DNA from: Deroplatys truncata
Lineage: Eukaryota; Arthropoda; Insecta; Mantodea; Mantidae
NCBI GenBank assembly: GCA_030765065.1
Contig: CM060980.1
Coordinates: 57,272,364 to 57,336,363 of the forward strand
Length of the DNA stretch: 64,000 nucleotides
Reading direction: 5' to 3'
Below, piece by piece: positions 34,564 to 46,640 of the stretch (its first letter is position 1; every line of letters starts with the position of its first letter). The notes below the pieces were generated by a model. The model did not search any database and was not told where the DNA came from. It saw nothing but the letters and a program-made list of their open reading frames with translations. The position numbers and the translations under genes were made by a program.

Positions 34564-35190
34564 GAGGCATTATTTTTGACTCAGTGGCATTCTAAACGAA
34601 GAAGTAAAGCCTTCTTTGCAAATATAATATTTATATTCTTTTGGTAATTTATGAATTAGAATTAGAATGCGCATCGTAACCCTTGAAAACATGTGATTTA
34701 GACCATAGAGCTCTCTAAGTACAGCCCAAGTAATCAAAAGTGAGCACATGCTTATAGACTGTGTAAATACCTAGTAGGTACTGTATATAATCATAAAATA
34801 TAGAACAAACTGGAGGTAGCCTCTGAACTTAAAAGAAAATATAAGGAATGTGAGATGAAAGAAAGTTTATAAATTAGAGTTTTGTTAACGTATATTGCTA
34901 TCAATTAAACTTTAAATGTTTTCCATATAAAATACATATTGATACATATTCCCGGAAAAAAAATCTTATAGTACTTATGTGCAGATATTCAGTGTATTTT
35001 TAGTACATATAGAAACTAACTCTGGTTATTACAAACCAACATTTTATTTATTGAACTTGCTCCATATCTGCTTAAACTCCTGACTTCAACATAACAAGGG
35101 ATACAATTTTAACAATAAAATATGAGTTTTATAGTTACCACTTAAGAAAAAACAAAAGAAACCAGATAGTTGTTGATGATGAACAACTTT
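33863..35190. other. Mostly AT-rich DNA with a TA microsatellite
   Basis: A GC-richer stretch at 34305-34480 just before the microsatellite has no recognised motif. The long TA tract is listed separately. Confidence 0.4.
34502..34561 (+). repeat. (TA)n microsatellite
   Basis: About 60 bp of pure TA repeats. Confidence 0.95.
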
Positions 35191-35275
35191 ATTGTGTTCG
35201 CGGCCGAGACTCGAACTGTTAATCAAGTTGACTGAGCTAACTGCTCCATCATGGAGTTGATTTCAGAAACCTGGC
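35191..35275 (-). repeat. tRNA-like remnant
   Basis: On the minus strand 'gagcagttagctcagtcaactt' resembles an A box, and CAGTTCGAGTCTCGGCCGCG a B box. The distance between them is about 20 nt, shorter than in a tRNA. It is a decayed tRNA-derived head. Confidence 0.45.
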
Positions 35276-35526
35276 AACTGTAATCCAAAGCTGCATTTGT
35301 CTACGGGTCCTCACTTTGTTTTCAGAAGCGTTGCAACCACATGTCCATATATCACAGCCAGCTCTGGCACGGTAATAAAACACGCCACAGACGTTAATGC
35401 TGTCATAGAAACAGCTTATTTCTTAACAGATGTAGTAACTTTAAATTATTCATTTGAACATATTGAGAAAGAAGTTGATGGCAATATATCTTTGAAATTT
35501 GGCAAAAAACTTGAAAATCTTCAATT
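35276..35526 (+). other. Short open frame of unknown nature
   Basis: The frame starting at 35297 is open across this stretch and runs into family A. Its middle reads TDVVTLNYSFEHIEKE. I do not recognise it. It may be an exon or a fragment of an unlisted element. Confidence 0.25.
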
Positions 35527-35676
35527 ATTACTTTCTCGTCTACGTATAGTAAGTAGCAGAAGTATTGTATTCCACCCAAAAATTCGATACCGAGATTCAG
35601 CGGAAATATATATTTTGAGACCCCGAATACAAAAAAAAAGCATTTTTAAAAAAACCTCCGTGTGTGATCAGTGTGT

Positions 35677-35713
<37 letters not shown>

Positions 35714-35996
35714 AACAGCGTAACTCAAAGATGAAAAGTCGGACAACACCAAACTCCTTGGAAGATGCTGAACTTAAATATAAAGTTTGATATTTAACCG
35801 ACTTTGTGTTTTCGAGTTCTCTTCACAGACACAGCGCGCGCACGCGCTCCCGCAAATACACACACACACACATACATGCACACACGTGCGCGCGGTCCTT
35901 ATTCTAGAGATGCTTTGTTGGGTGTATGGGGGGCCTCAAAACATGTATTTCCGGTGAAATCTCCGTATCGAATTTCTATAAAAATATACTTACTGT
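35527..35996. mobile_element. Repeat family A, copy A9, inverted double 3' half
   Basis: From 35527 to about 35757 the sequence is a minus-strand family A 3' half: TACTTTCTCGTCTACGTATA, ATTCGATAC, a TG tract at 35673-35708, and 'gaacagcgtaactcaaagatgaaaagtcgg'. From about 35758 to 35996 the same half recurs on the plus strand: 'gaagatgctgaacttaaata', 'gagttctcttcacagacac', a CA tract at 35858-35884 and CGGTGAAATCTCCGTATCGA. The two halves face each other, making an inverted repeat with both microsatellite arms. Confidence 0.75.
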
Positions 35997-36159
35997 AATA
36001 ATATAATAGGGGAATTAAAAACAGCAGAGACTTTTTCGAAATCCCTTCTGGTTTTGAACACTCCTGATAGCACACAGTTGAACTGAATCTAAGATGTTAA
36101 GTGTGAAAAGGTGTTTTTAAGTGCTTTGATATGGAGTTACACGTTATAGATTAATCAAC

Positions 36160-36655
36160 GGAGGGTGGCACCTCCTTCGACATACATAGATCTATTGTGG
36201 CCACTGCTCCCCAAGAGGAAGGGATGAAGTGAAGGAACCACAGAGGGCTACAGACCGCAGGCAGACGACCATAGAGACGTGCGGAACTCTCTAACAGTTC
36301 CAGGCTCGAAGACCCGTCCTACTGCTGGAGCTGCCTAGAGAGGGCGATGAACGATCCGTCGACCAAGCAGCCCTCTAGTGTTCACAAGGAGTACTCTTTC
36401 TATTGAGCAAGCCGCGCCTTCTGTCAGGCACCGCCATATACTACGAAACCTAGAAGTCTGAAAGATGAGAAGGAAACGGAATGAATGGGAAATGACGGAA
36501 AGGAAATCGTGGTAGATGAGAAACCACTTCAGCATTCGGCTACCGACCTGGAAAAACCGAAAAACCCATAGTCAGAGTGGGCGGTCCACCCGGGAGCTCC
36601 CGAATGGGAACCTGACACGTTACCGGGTAGCCATCTCGCTAGGTAATGCTGGAGT
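36160..36655 (-). repeat. SINE, family S3
   Basis: On the minus strand the order is: a tRNA-like head ('gagatggctacccggtaacg'), the block 'ggtagccgaatgctgaagtgg', 'atctaccacgatttccttt', then the 3' part with 'ggcagctccagcagtagga' and 'ctgcctgcggtctgtagc'. The order and spacing match the copies at 50.2 and 54.4 kb. Confidence 0.75.
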
Positions 36656-37480
36656 TAACATTTACTTTGCAAAATGTACAAAAAAAGAAAAGAAATTCAA
36701 ACAGTGTCTAAATCAGATGTGTCCTTATGTCTTTCAAGACTAAATAGTGCAGGAATTATATAAATATTTATATGTAATTGTTTTAGAATCTAATATTGTA
36801 TATTACGTATTCCAAACCAATAATAATTATTTTTCTGGCATATCTGCGGTTATTTTATTAAGCGAAATTGTTTATACTTTGCGACGAAAATTTTTTGGCA
36901 AATAAAATTCAGTTTCTGTATACATAAGAGTATATGCAACTCTTAAACATGTTAATCTATGTTTAAGGAAGAGTTGCTCTGAGAGCTGGCAGAAAATCAC
37001 ACCTCAAATGCTTTTGGGGATACGTATGCCTAATAAGATAAAAGAAAGTTTGCATTTAGGAAAATTCAGCCTAAATTTCTTATTTGATCTTAAACTATAT
37101 CAAGAAGCAGTATTTCATTCATTGAAGTATTCCTAAATGATCCCTTATAAGGCAGTACAGGTTAGAAATTATAATTGAAATATTTTGTGCAAATACTGTC
37201 CTATCGCTTGATTAACGTATTGTGCGTATAAGATGTATAGGTGAATGTAATGCAGTATGACATGCCAGTATAGGAACTACTATGTTACAAAAGCAAAAAT
37301 TATTATAATACCTACTGATTCGCCTTCAACAAAATGAAATGGCCTCAGATTCGTTTCAACAACACAAGAAACAAATCGAAACAATGCGTGAATTAAAACC
37401 ATACCTAAATCACCATTTAAGGTTGTTATATAGCAGCCTTTTCAGTAGGTAACTCCTGCTCCACGTTGCCTCGAAACGAC
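36656..37480. other. AT-rich DNA
   Basis: No feature is recognised. Confidence 0.45.
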
Positions 37481-38020
37481 CTAGGAGTTAGGATTATACA
37501 GGCGGAGGTGCCTCCAGTAACGGGAGCACAGCAGCACTAGGTCACAGTGGACCCTTTTTGCTTCCAACGTAATCTCTAGGAGGAAGGGATGAAGGGAAGA
37601 TCCGAAGGGCGACCAGTTCCGGAGACGATGTGCGTTAGCAAAGACGGGGTCCCTAATGATTCCAGCATAGTGCCAATTTTGACGTCGGCTAGTTCTGCCT
37701 AAACCACTCGTAACCAGGGTTCCGTTGCAGACGAGACAACTTAGAGTCTCCTCCAAAAGAGTTTATTTACTTAAAATGTAAAATCAATTACAATTAATAT
37801 AAAGCAGATTTCACCTCATCCAACCATTCATGCCAGCCTTCAATTAAAAGACTAATGCTACCAGTCAAAATATTGCGGCGCTTCAAAGTCATTTCAGTGG
37901 AGGAAGGGGGCCCATCAGTCCCACCAAACGCCACGGAGATATCTTTCTAGAGCGCAAATTGAAGGGTTCTGCCGCAACATACCAACCGCCGCAAAAGATC
38001 TAGAATAGATTAGCCTGCTG
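37481..38020 (-). repeat. SINE, family S2, interrupted
   Basis: The part at 37481-37745 matches other S2 copies ('cggaggtgcctccagtaac', 'ctttttgcttccaacgtaatc', 'gaagggcgaccag'). AT-rich DNA occupies 37746-37890, and S2-like sequence seems to resume at 37895-38020 ('gttctgccgcaacataccaa'). An insertion of about 150 bp inside the SINE is likely but of unknown type. Confidence 0.6.
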
Positions 38021-38791
38021 AAATACTGGACAACGATCCGTTTTGCCTTAAGAAACGAAAGAACACGTCCCCTTTCACGCTTATCATGTGTGCAATATTG
38101 TTTACAATAAGAAACCCAACTGTTTGCAATTATTCAACATTTAAAAGCTTTTATATCGGACAGAATCAATGGGTAAATAAATATTTTACAAACTTAAAGG
38201 TATTAAAATATTGGGATGTGCATTTGACTTGTTGCAACTGTGTATGTTTTAGCAAGGAAACGCTCCCACCTATTTCAACTTTCTGGCTAACGAGTATACT
38301 TTCTTCAATCCTCATATTGCGTCTTTCAACACCCCTCTCGTTTTCTGTCTTGAAGTCGAAAACACATTAATATGAGAAATGAGAGTTGGCAAGGTGGCCT
38401 GGCAGAGTGCAGTTGCGGTAGCAGCGATCGCGAATCGTGGACGTAGCTTATAAATCACATACATCTCTCAAGAAATTAATCTCACTTCTCACCCCAAACA
38501 AAGATTCCTACAGCGACAAACAACTTCCGAGCTATTGAAACAAAGAGACGTAAACAATAGCGTTGCCAACATTCATGCTCAAAAACATTGCATTTTAATA
38601 TAGCTCCAAGGTTAACAAGCTGTCATTGTGTGTGAAAATCATGGCAAAAACATCTAGTAAACCATAACAATCACTTCGCCACCGTTCAGAATAGCATAAG
38701 GAATAAACACTGTGTGGTTTTGTACTGAAGGTCAGGAAGATTGTAGGAGAAATCTGCGTTGAATAGATATTTTAAAGCATTTATTTATTGA

Positions 38792-38827
<36 letters not shown>

Positions 38828-40594
38828 TATCCGCATTTACGGGCTGCCATCTAGGACAGAATACAACAGAGATATTATAAACAATTATTTACAGCTAAAA
38901 CATTAATAAAATATAAACATTACATAAATGATCATGTAATAGTGACAGTTCGAAAATTGTTTCAGCTAATATGATAGTCAAAAGGAAAACTAAAGGGTGT
39001 GAAAGGATTGTTAAACGCTATAATAGAAAATTATATAAAGCAGATAATTTATATCACTGGAATATAAACTACAAAAGTGCTAAAAGTATTTATTATACGA
39101 ATGAGAAGGGCGACTGACTCTCTTATTATACATATAGCAGTATCTAATATTTTATCTTCTGCAATCTAAACTTTTTCCAGTTGTTAAATATATCAGCTCC
39201 AATCATACTTGAAATATAGGATTCTGGGTGTGTAAATATCCCGTTTTTCTTTGTAAACTACTTCTGGTTGTCCTTTACGTTTTTAAAACCTAATGGTATA
39301 TGATGTGTTAGACCCATTTTTAAGGTACTGCGCTTATGCTGTTTTTAAGAACTCTTTGAAGACAAAAAATAGAAAAACTTATTTTGAATGTTTGAATTCT
39401 TAATATTTCTAATTCCTCTGAATGACAAATACAATTGGACTTGGGGTACTTATTCCAAATAAAAATTTTACTTAATTTAAAGTGCATTGGACTAAACAGA
39501 TATTTTATTTTACTTTGTATCCAGTTGAAACTTTCTTTTACTTGATTTTATGTGTAATGTGTTTACAAAACTTTTGAACACAGTATTTAGAAAAGCTATT
39601 TGTTAAATGTTTAAATGTTAATGTTTATAATTCTTATACATTATTCTAAGAGAACAAATGTATGTGTGTTTGGGTTTGTGCATTGGCGGATATGGCTATA
39701 TATACTAAATTAATATAATCTGTTCTTTCTGCTTATTAAAATTTCGAATTTTCTCTGGTTTATTTAACTGGAATTTAAAAGTAGAGAACATGCTTTCTGG
39801 AGTCACAATATACACTGCATAGCGAGAGGGAGTAATCTCTACAATAATAGCCCTAACTCAGCTCCGGAGAAATAAATATAACTTCGTATTTATTTCAGAA
39901 GAATTCAGTAATTGCTGATTAGAAATATAATGCTAACGACGTAGTCATCGCTTAAAACAATGAAAATTATCTATAAACATCTTTATACTATTTAATCAGT
40001 ATCTGTAAGGAATATGATTTCAGGATTTTAACGAAAAAAAATAAGATCCTAACATTTTGCGGAAAGTAAAATAAGCTCAACGATTATTTTAGAAGGGAAA
40101 TATTTAGAACAAGTTAAACACTTTAATTCTACCTAGGATGTGTTATTGCTACATGCTGGGTAGAGGCCTAAAGGTACACATGAAAAACTAAATTAATTCT
40201 TAGTGCCCAGCACTTACATTGAGGGGATGTATATTCACTTGGGCGCGGAGGACCGATACGTGTTGTGGAGGTTAAGAGGAAGGCGTGGGTTTTTCACTGT
40301 ACAAAATCCATAACACAAATCTATTTACACATTCCTAGATTTATTTCCCAACCGTTGGGGTTCCTACATTATTAAATATAAAAGGTGAGGGGAGATGTCC
40401 ACCGATCATAAGGCCGGCATGCAAGCACGATCCGCTTCTCTCGGAATACTCAGCAAGAGAGATGCTATATCACCACCACTCGTGACTAGCAAAAACCCAG
40501 ACGAAAACAACAATATGTCTAGTAATGACAATGAAAAACGACAATATGGTAATGACAATGAAACACCCCAAATTATTAATACTCCACAATATTA
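38021..40594. other. AT-rich DNA with an (AAT)n tract
   Basis: An (AAT)n microsatellite lies at about 38790-38826. No coding sequence of note is seen. Confidence 0.45.
38790..38826 (+). repeat. (AAT)n microsatellite
   Basis: About 12 AAT/ATA units in an AT-rich background. Confidence 0.85.
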
Positions 40595-41065
40595 ACTTAT
40601 GTAATGAATCTGAAGAGGATGTTAATAAAACAAAACCAGCAAAATTACAAGTGGTGTGCGGCACTATTATTTGGACGCTAAAGGATGAAACAAGGAAAAA
40701 CACTAAAATTAAGTTTTATAAAACAATGGCTATTCCTCTTCTTCTTAATGGATAGCGTGGGTAAACGCACAAAGGATTCAGAATACAGAACAAAGTGCCG
40801 AAATGACATTTTAAGGACAATAAGATCTGGTTGCTTTTGAAATTAAGAAATTAAAAAGGAATTACAGACTTTTAGGATGGATTAAAGAATATCCTGAATA
40901 TAAATATGATGGAGGACACCAGAATCCGAAAAATTGTATTTTAAACCATAGGGCGATTGGAGGAAGAGATATAGGAAGGTTGAAAGTACGATGGAAGTAG
41001 AAACTGCGAAGCCGTAACAGACAATCGCATACTCCGTGTAATGAAGAAGAAGAAGAAATACAACT
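40595..41065 (+). pseudogene. LINE ORF2 C-terminal relic, second family
   Basis: The open frame ending at 40755 reads KLQVVCGTIIWTLKDETRKN then IKFYKTMAIPLLLNG, the post-palm segment of a LINE reverse transcriptase. Further decayed pieces continue: MEDTRIRKIVF at about 40909, and a 3' end rich in GAAGAA at 41042-41060. The family differs from family R at 20-24 kb, since the sequence around the ALPLLLYG-like motif is different. Multiple stops make it non-functional. Confidence 0.65.
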
Positions 41066-41635
41066 GAGACAATTTCAACCTCTAAATGATTTTGACCATG
41101 CCTGTTTCTTATTGAATTTCCTTCTCATCACAACGAAATGCAGCTTGTGTCCCTTAGTCACAAATCAAGACAGTGCTGACAGCAAAACAGAGAAGCATAT
41201 TAACGTTGCAACAAGATCACAAGAAGTGGAACATGATGTGTGTGACGAAAGTTGGCTGTTCCCCTTCCACAAACGGGGACCAACACATTTCAAACCTCTC
41301 TGACAGGCAGGTACTATGGGTAACTACATCACTAGTTTCCACGTAAGACTCTTGCAAGTTGTGGCAAGTTGTTGTATAGGAATGGGGGGACGGAAGGGGT
41401 AAGAATCGTTAAAGTAGTCTTCAGAGGGAAGACAGCTTGACAATGAGAACGCGAGTCATAACAGCAGAGACGGCTACTTCACCTCAGAATAACACCACGA
41501 ATTTACAATTAGTTTAGTTAGGTACTTTGCTTTTGCTTTCTTTAAGGGAACTCTCTGGTAAAATGTACACTTTTTAACTTTTTAAGCTGCACGTTAAAGT
41601 ACATACATTTGTGAAATTTTAAAACTCACAGCATA
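41066..41635. other. No confident feature
   Basis: Short frames only, none with a recognisable motif. Confidence 0.4.
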
Positions 41636-41820
41636 TAAGATATCTTAGGTCCCGGGTTTGATTCCCGACGGGGATGTTCATTTTTCTCTAATTATGATTA
41701 TCCCTACCCTGCATGGCGTTTGAAAGTGTGGATATGAAAGTGAATGTAATTGTGAAAATAAGTTGAAAACGACAACCTACAGTAACCCAATCTAAAAGTT
41801 CTAAGAGTAAGAACACCATC
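41636..41820 (+). repeat. tRNA-like SINE remnant
   Basis: The stretch 'ggtcccgggtttgattcccgacgggga' has a B-box-like core. It is followed by 'tatgattatccctaccctgcatggcgtttgaaagtgtggatatgaaagtgaatg', which resembles the 53.2 kb repeat ('aagcatgaaagtggaagtgaatttg'). Confidence 0.5.
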
Positions 41821-42247
41821 AAATGTTTTAATCAAAGCTCCCGATATGACCATAGCAGTTAAAGGAGGCTATAGAAATGGAGGAAAAAAATCTTATTGAC
41901 ATTAGTTGTGTCAGGTAATACACACAATAACAGCAATGCTTTTTTTCCATGTTTCAAAATATTTAAGTATTACCCTTTATTGTGTAAACTCATTACGCTA
42001 ATCAAAAGCTTACAAGATGCATTTTCAAAATATTCACATAAAAATTCAAGTTTTACAGTTCATAAGTTTATAAATATCTCTAATCTATTCCATTTTTGTA
42101 TTAGTCCCTAATTATTTTAGCATACGTTTTACTTTTTATGCTTTCAAAAATTCTAATTCTATTAAATTTCAATAATTCTTCTCAAAATTGGAGCATTATT
42201 TTAAAAAATTATATGGTAATTTTAATTAATGCATTTACAAGATCCAT
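41821..42247. other. AT-rich DNA
   Basis: No feature is recognised here. Confidence 0.45.
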
Positions 42248-42505
42248 CGTCCCCCGTGGTCTAGGGGTACCATGCTAGCCTCTGGTTCCCGAGGTCGTGG
42301 GTTCTAACACTGCGGAGGGCGATGGATTTTTCGGGCGTAAATATCCTCAGCATGGCTTCCTTCGAAGGGGAAGTAAAGCCGGTGGTCCCATGTCGTAGAT
42401 TTACGACACGTAAAAGAACCTCAAGATTGATAAAGAGGTCTTTCACGCCCAATATAGGTGGGACGCAGTTAAAGAGCGTCCATAAATAAAGCTCAATTTA
42501 TTTTC
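42248..42505 (+). repeat. SINE, family S1
   Basis: A tRNA-like head (CCCGTGGTCTAGGGGTACCA) is followed by a B-box-like 'gtcgtgggttctaac', the core 'ggcttccttcgaaggggaagtaaagccggtgg', a TCGTAGATTTACGACACGTA palindrome block, and a 3' end 'gcgtccataaataaagctcaattta'. It matches copies at 52.7, 54.0 and 63.7 kb. Confidence 0.8.
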
Positions 42506-44389
42506 TGAGATCCAGTACACATGTTTTGAAATAAATAAGTAAAACATTCCATTATGTGGAATATTTACAGTATGGAAAAATACTTAAAAAATGTTTATTA
42601 ACAGGCATACACCAGTCCATTTGAAACTTCACTTTATTGGTAATTTAAATGCGCTAAATACAAGAAACGATATATCGTTTTTAAGGTTTAGAATTCAAAT
42701 TAATTTATTATGATAAAAGTTGCCTTTTTAATTTTTTACAATTCTTGGTTAAATTTCGCAGTTGCATTACCTAAAGTATTTGTATTTAATACTAAATAAA
42801 CTTTCGTAACCCCATTGGTTTTGTCATGAAACTACTAATTAAGTAATTTCATTGTTTTTTCCTACTTATTGCATACTTCAGAATTAAAACGTGTCACGTT
42901 TACCTTACTGCACAAACCTGTAAACCCTTTTATTGCCTTTTTGTTTTCTGTGAAATAAATTATTGAAATATTCTCTTAACCTGTAAATTTTGATCACGTA
43001 CCCTACCTGTGGCACTTTTGATGTCGTCTCCAATATCTATTGATGAATCTGATGCCGACTGCTACAGTGATGGGCTAAGAGATCTTTCTTTAAGAGGATG
43101 CATGGGTGGGGTGAGGATTGACAACACCAGTTAAGTTGACTAATAAATTTAATATTTATTATTCTGGCTAATACAAGACTTAATTGAAGCGTGTTGCCGA
43201 CAGTTTGAGGATGAAGAATTAAATTGATTCTTAAACGTATCACGAGAAACTGTAGTTATCGAATTATTATATCTGCTACCAAATTTATGACTTAAAATAA
43301 CTGTTTCCGCTATAAAAACTAGAAGCGTAAGTTATCGTGAGTCGCTAAAATACTACATGTTTTCAGCTATGCTAAGTATATGATAACCTGTACGCGGTCT
43401 TAGGGCTACAGACTAACGATACTCGATCACTAAAATACTTCTGTAAAGCGTAAAAACCTGTAAAAGACTGCAAACAAAATATGCTAATTTTAGAAATACA
43501 CGCTCTTTCAGTGACTTAATTCCCGTCTATTTTATGACTAAGCCACCAAAATCCTTGCGTTATACGTTGCCAAAGCTTCTGAAACACAACCTTTACTCTT
43601 TGATTAGCTGTATTCTAAGAGCTCTTTCCCTTGCTTATGTTAAGAACTGGTATATGTGCATTTCATGCAACTCTCTGACTTCTTAACGTACTGGTTCTAA
43701 TTACCTAAATATTAAGCTGATGGGTTTCTTGTTTACTGAGTTCGCCGGAACACCTGTTTGCCTTAGCTACTCTGACTTTTAACTGCTTTTCCCGAACATG
43801 CAATTTGCCTGGTAATGACTTCCTTATTCAGGATTATAACTATTCCTCCTTACATTGTGCATTAATTTTAATACATGGAAATTATTTATTGCAATTGCTT
43901 ATCTATCTCCCTATCCTATGTTTATAAATTATTAATAATTCCGGTATTAATTTATAAACATTGTTTCCGTAAGCCATAATAAATAACATTTTCTCTGGGA
44001 GTCTGAAGGCATCAATAGCTATTAGTACAAAAAGAAGCATTTTCTGTGGACCCTGGAAGAGGAAGATGGAAGACATAGTGAAGTCCTTTGTACGGAGTGT
44101 GGACTGTATCGTGAGCAAACTGTGCGTGGGAAGTAGCGAGAAAAAGCGTTTGGAAGCACACCCTGTGTACTGAAAACATGAAATGGAGATTTGGAGAAGA
44201 GTGTGAAGTAGACGGGAAGAAATATAAGTAAGGAGTCTGTTTTGGAAAGAATGGATTAAAGAAGAATAATGATACACGGTGCGCCAATAAAATGTAGCTA
44301 ATTTAAAACATGCATAGCTTCCTAACTGTTGAAGATTGATGTATCTATTGTTACAGCGTTACAAAAGAAAGATGGGAGAATACTTTTAA
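42506..44389. other. AT-rich DNA, no recognised gene
   Basis: Frames such as the 124-codon one on the minus strand at 43903-44277 show no motif, and overlapping frames exist. The block 44040-44290 is purine-rich on the plus strand, without further clues. At 44277-44300 'cggtgcgccaataaaatgtag' might be the terminus of the transposon relic that follows. Confidence 0.4.
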
Positions 44390-44780
44390 TGCTAGCAGCT
44401 GCTTTTTTAAAATGCCCCAATAAGAATTATCCATTTATAACAACGTTTTCGATAAGACCACCACTGCTTCACTTGCAGTTTATACGGGAACAGTTTAAGC
44501 TCTTGTTTCAAAATCCTCCTGATGGACATCAGACTCAGCCTCAGTTCTCTTGAATGTCTTCGGTGTCCATTTTATGACTCTGATTGACTGGCAACCGTAA
44601 AGCTGCAAAGTTTTCTTGCGTCCTTGCCGATCTCGGTCTACCTGAATTTCCTTTATTCAGGTTAAGAGCAGTCCCTTGTTCATTAACTTTCTTTGCAGAT
44701 GGTGCTACTCGACAATTAAATTCCTTACGATATCTATGTGTCTGTACACTGATTTTGTTTCCAAATAAAATGCAGAAATA
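44390..44780 (-). pseudogene. Transposase DNA-binding domain relic (Tc1/mariner-like)
   Basis: On the minus strand a frame reads RKEFNCRVAPSAKKVNEQGT and then NKGNSGRPRSARTQENFAAL. In another frame follows SLRRILKQELKLFPYKLQVK. A helix-turn-helix, a GRPRSART linker and the LRRIL..L.L.PYK segment are the order seen in many IS630/Tc1/mariner-type insect transposases. At least one frameshift separates the two parts, and I find no catalytic domain downstream. Confidence 0.6.
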
Positions 44781-45225
44781 TTAATTCTCTTAGCCGTGAA
44801 AACACAATGAAAGTTTCTCCAAAGCTTGCAAAACAACTACCTGAAAACAGAAGAAAAATATGTTACCAATTTAACAAAATATCAAACATTGAAAACCGGG
44901 ACATTTTATTGACACACCTGGTACTTAATAAGAAGAATAGAAGAAATTGGTCGATACGGTGGATGATAAGAAATAGCTTCCTGAAGTATGCTGCCAAATG
45001 AAAACCTTTAGGTGGGAGTAGATAAATGCTTCGCAGACAAAGAAGAAAGAGAAAGAAATGGAGGAGGCTAATTTGTAGTGAAGAACTGCTCTTGGGGAGA
45101 AAACTTAAGACTAATTAATTGTTTGTTTGACTGACTGGATTGAAGGAACGCTTAAAATATGTATTGTTAAGTCAATCAACCACATAAAAGTATTTATATA
45201 GAGTATATAGAGTATAACTTCCTTC
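44781..45225. other. No confident feature
   Basis: An open frame at 44807-45001 (64 codons) reads NKKNRRNWSIRWMIRNSFL near its end, which is vaguely like the N-terminal region of PIF/Harbinger nucleases. That is too weak to call. Confidence 0.3.
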
Positions 45226-45228
45226 ATA

Positions 45229-45258
45229 CACACACACACTCTCTCTCTCTCTCTCTCA
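45229..45258 (+). repeat. (AC)n(TC)n microsatellite
   Basis: A compound dinucleotide repeat. Confidence 0.85.
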
Positions 45259-45459
45259 AGAAATTGTGGCCTAAATATGTTATATGTTAAACTAGCCAAT
45301 TCTTCTTCCCCTTTAACGGATTACACCCCCAAGGACTTACAACTCTGGATCATAGCATATCCAGGATGGGTGATCAGCCCAATGTCTAGTATGGCGGTGA
45401 AGAAGAAGGAAATGATAGGAATATTCGTGGATCAAATTAGCAAAGCCAGCATCCGTCTA

Positions 45460-45585
45460 GCAACCGAGGAAAACCGAAAAAACCTCGGTCTGATTGATCG
45501 GCCTCGGGGGTTTGAACCGGGGACCTGCCGAATGCCGGCCACAAACGTTTGCGCATGAGCCATCCCGCTGGGTAAATGGCTTATT
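45460..45585 (-). repeat. tRNA-like SINE head
   Basis: Read on the minus strand from 45578, it gives 'cagcgggatggctcatgcgc' (A-box-like) and 'ggtccccggttcaaaccccc' (B box), then 'ggttttttcggttttcctcggttgctagacggatgctgg'. This is the head and start of body of the S2/S3 type. The rest is missing. Confidence 0.65.
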
Positions 45586-46640
45586 CACAGGAAATAATTG
45601 GATGAGAAGAAACTGCTTCCTAGGAGACGGACTGATAATTGTGAATAGGAAAATTATTGAGACAATTTGATAGACGAAGAAGAAAGCCCAATATAGGACA
45701 GCATGGAGGATAATAATTTTGTAATAAAGGATTTTTCCCTTTGGAATAAAACTTAAGAATAAATGATTGGTTGTAGTGAGGGAATACTGAAAATATAGCA
45801 AAGATAACTAACCGTATCAAAATTTATACGAATACAATGCGTCAATATGCTTTTTAAGATATGCGGCCTAAATATGCAATAAATAAGAGTGTGCTATAGA
45901 TACGCAGGAAATGAATGACATGGTGAACTAGAATGCTGTGGTAAGTGGGTTACTGGAGAACGAGGAATAGTTTTTCTACTACCTAGATTCTCCAGTGCAC
46001 TTAACGCATGTGTATTGCAAATTTTTTCGACGATAATAAAATAAATAGAAATAGTATATGAAAATAACATTAATTACTAACAGCTGTAGAATGTTATTTC
46101 CAGTGCTACGATCACCATAAACCTTCGTAGCGAACTGCCGGTCTATTATCCAGACCTGACTGCTGTTGATCTTAAAAAAATCAATATTTTGTAGCTCGGG
46201 CATATCTGCTGCATGAATTAAATCTTAAGCAGATATTAACAAATAAAAAGGAAGTAAGGATCCAGGTTATATTTAATGGTAAAATTCAGTAAAAAAATCT
46301 GCGGTATATATATATATATAAATTAAGGGATTTAATGTAGTACATTCACATACGTGCAGTAAAATATAATCACGTAGGTTAGGTTACCAATACCGAATGC
46401 AGGAAATTCAACTTTCCACCATGACATCATGAAGAGAATTGCATAAAAAACAAGACACCATATTCTAAAACCAAATTTCACACGTATGTTATTACTTAAG
46501 AGTTACATGAAAGCATAAACTCGTAAGTAGCGATTGTTGATATCGATTACTAAGCATTAATGTTTATACTGTACCATTAAGATTCTATATTGAATATGGG
46601 CTTTTATTTCATGTTTATGTGCTGTAAACTATAAAAAAAA
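45586..46640. other. AT-rich DNA
   Basis: No gene is recognised. A short TA tract lies at 46306-46321. Confidence 0.45.

Noticed and set aside
34360..34647. 95-codon frame with Ile-Tyr repeats
   Set aside because: It is an artefact of the TA microsatellite at 34502-34561.
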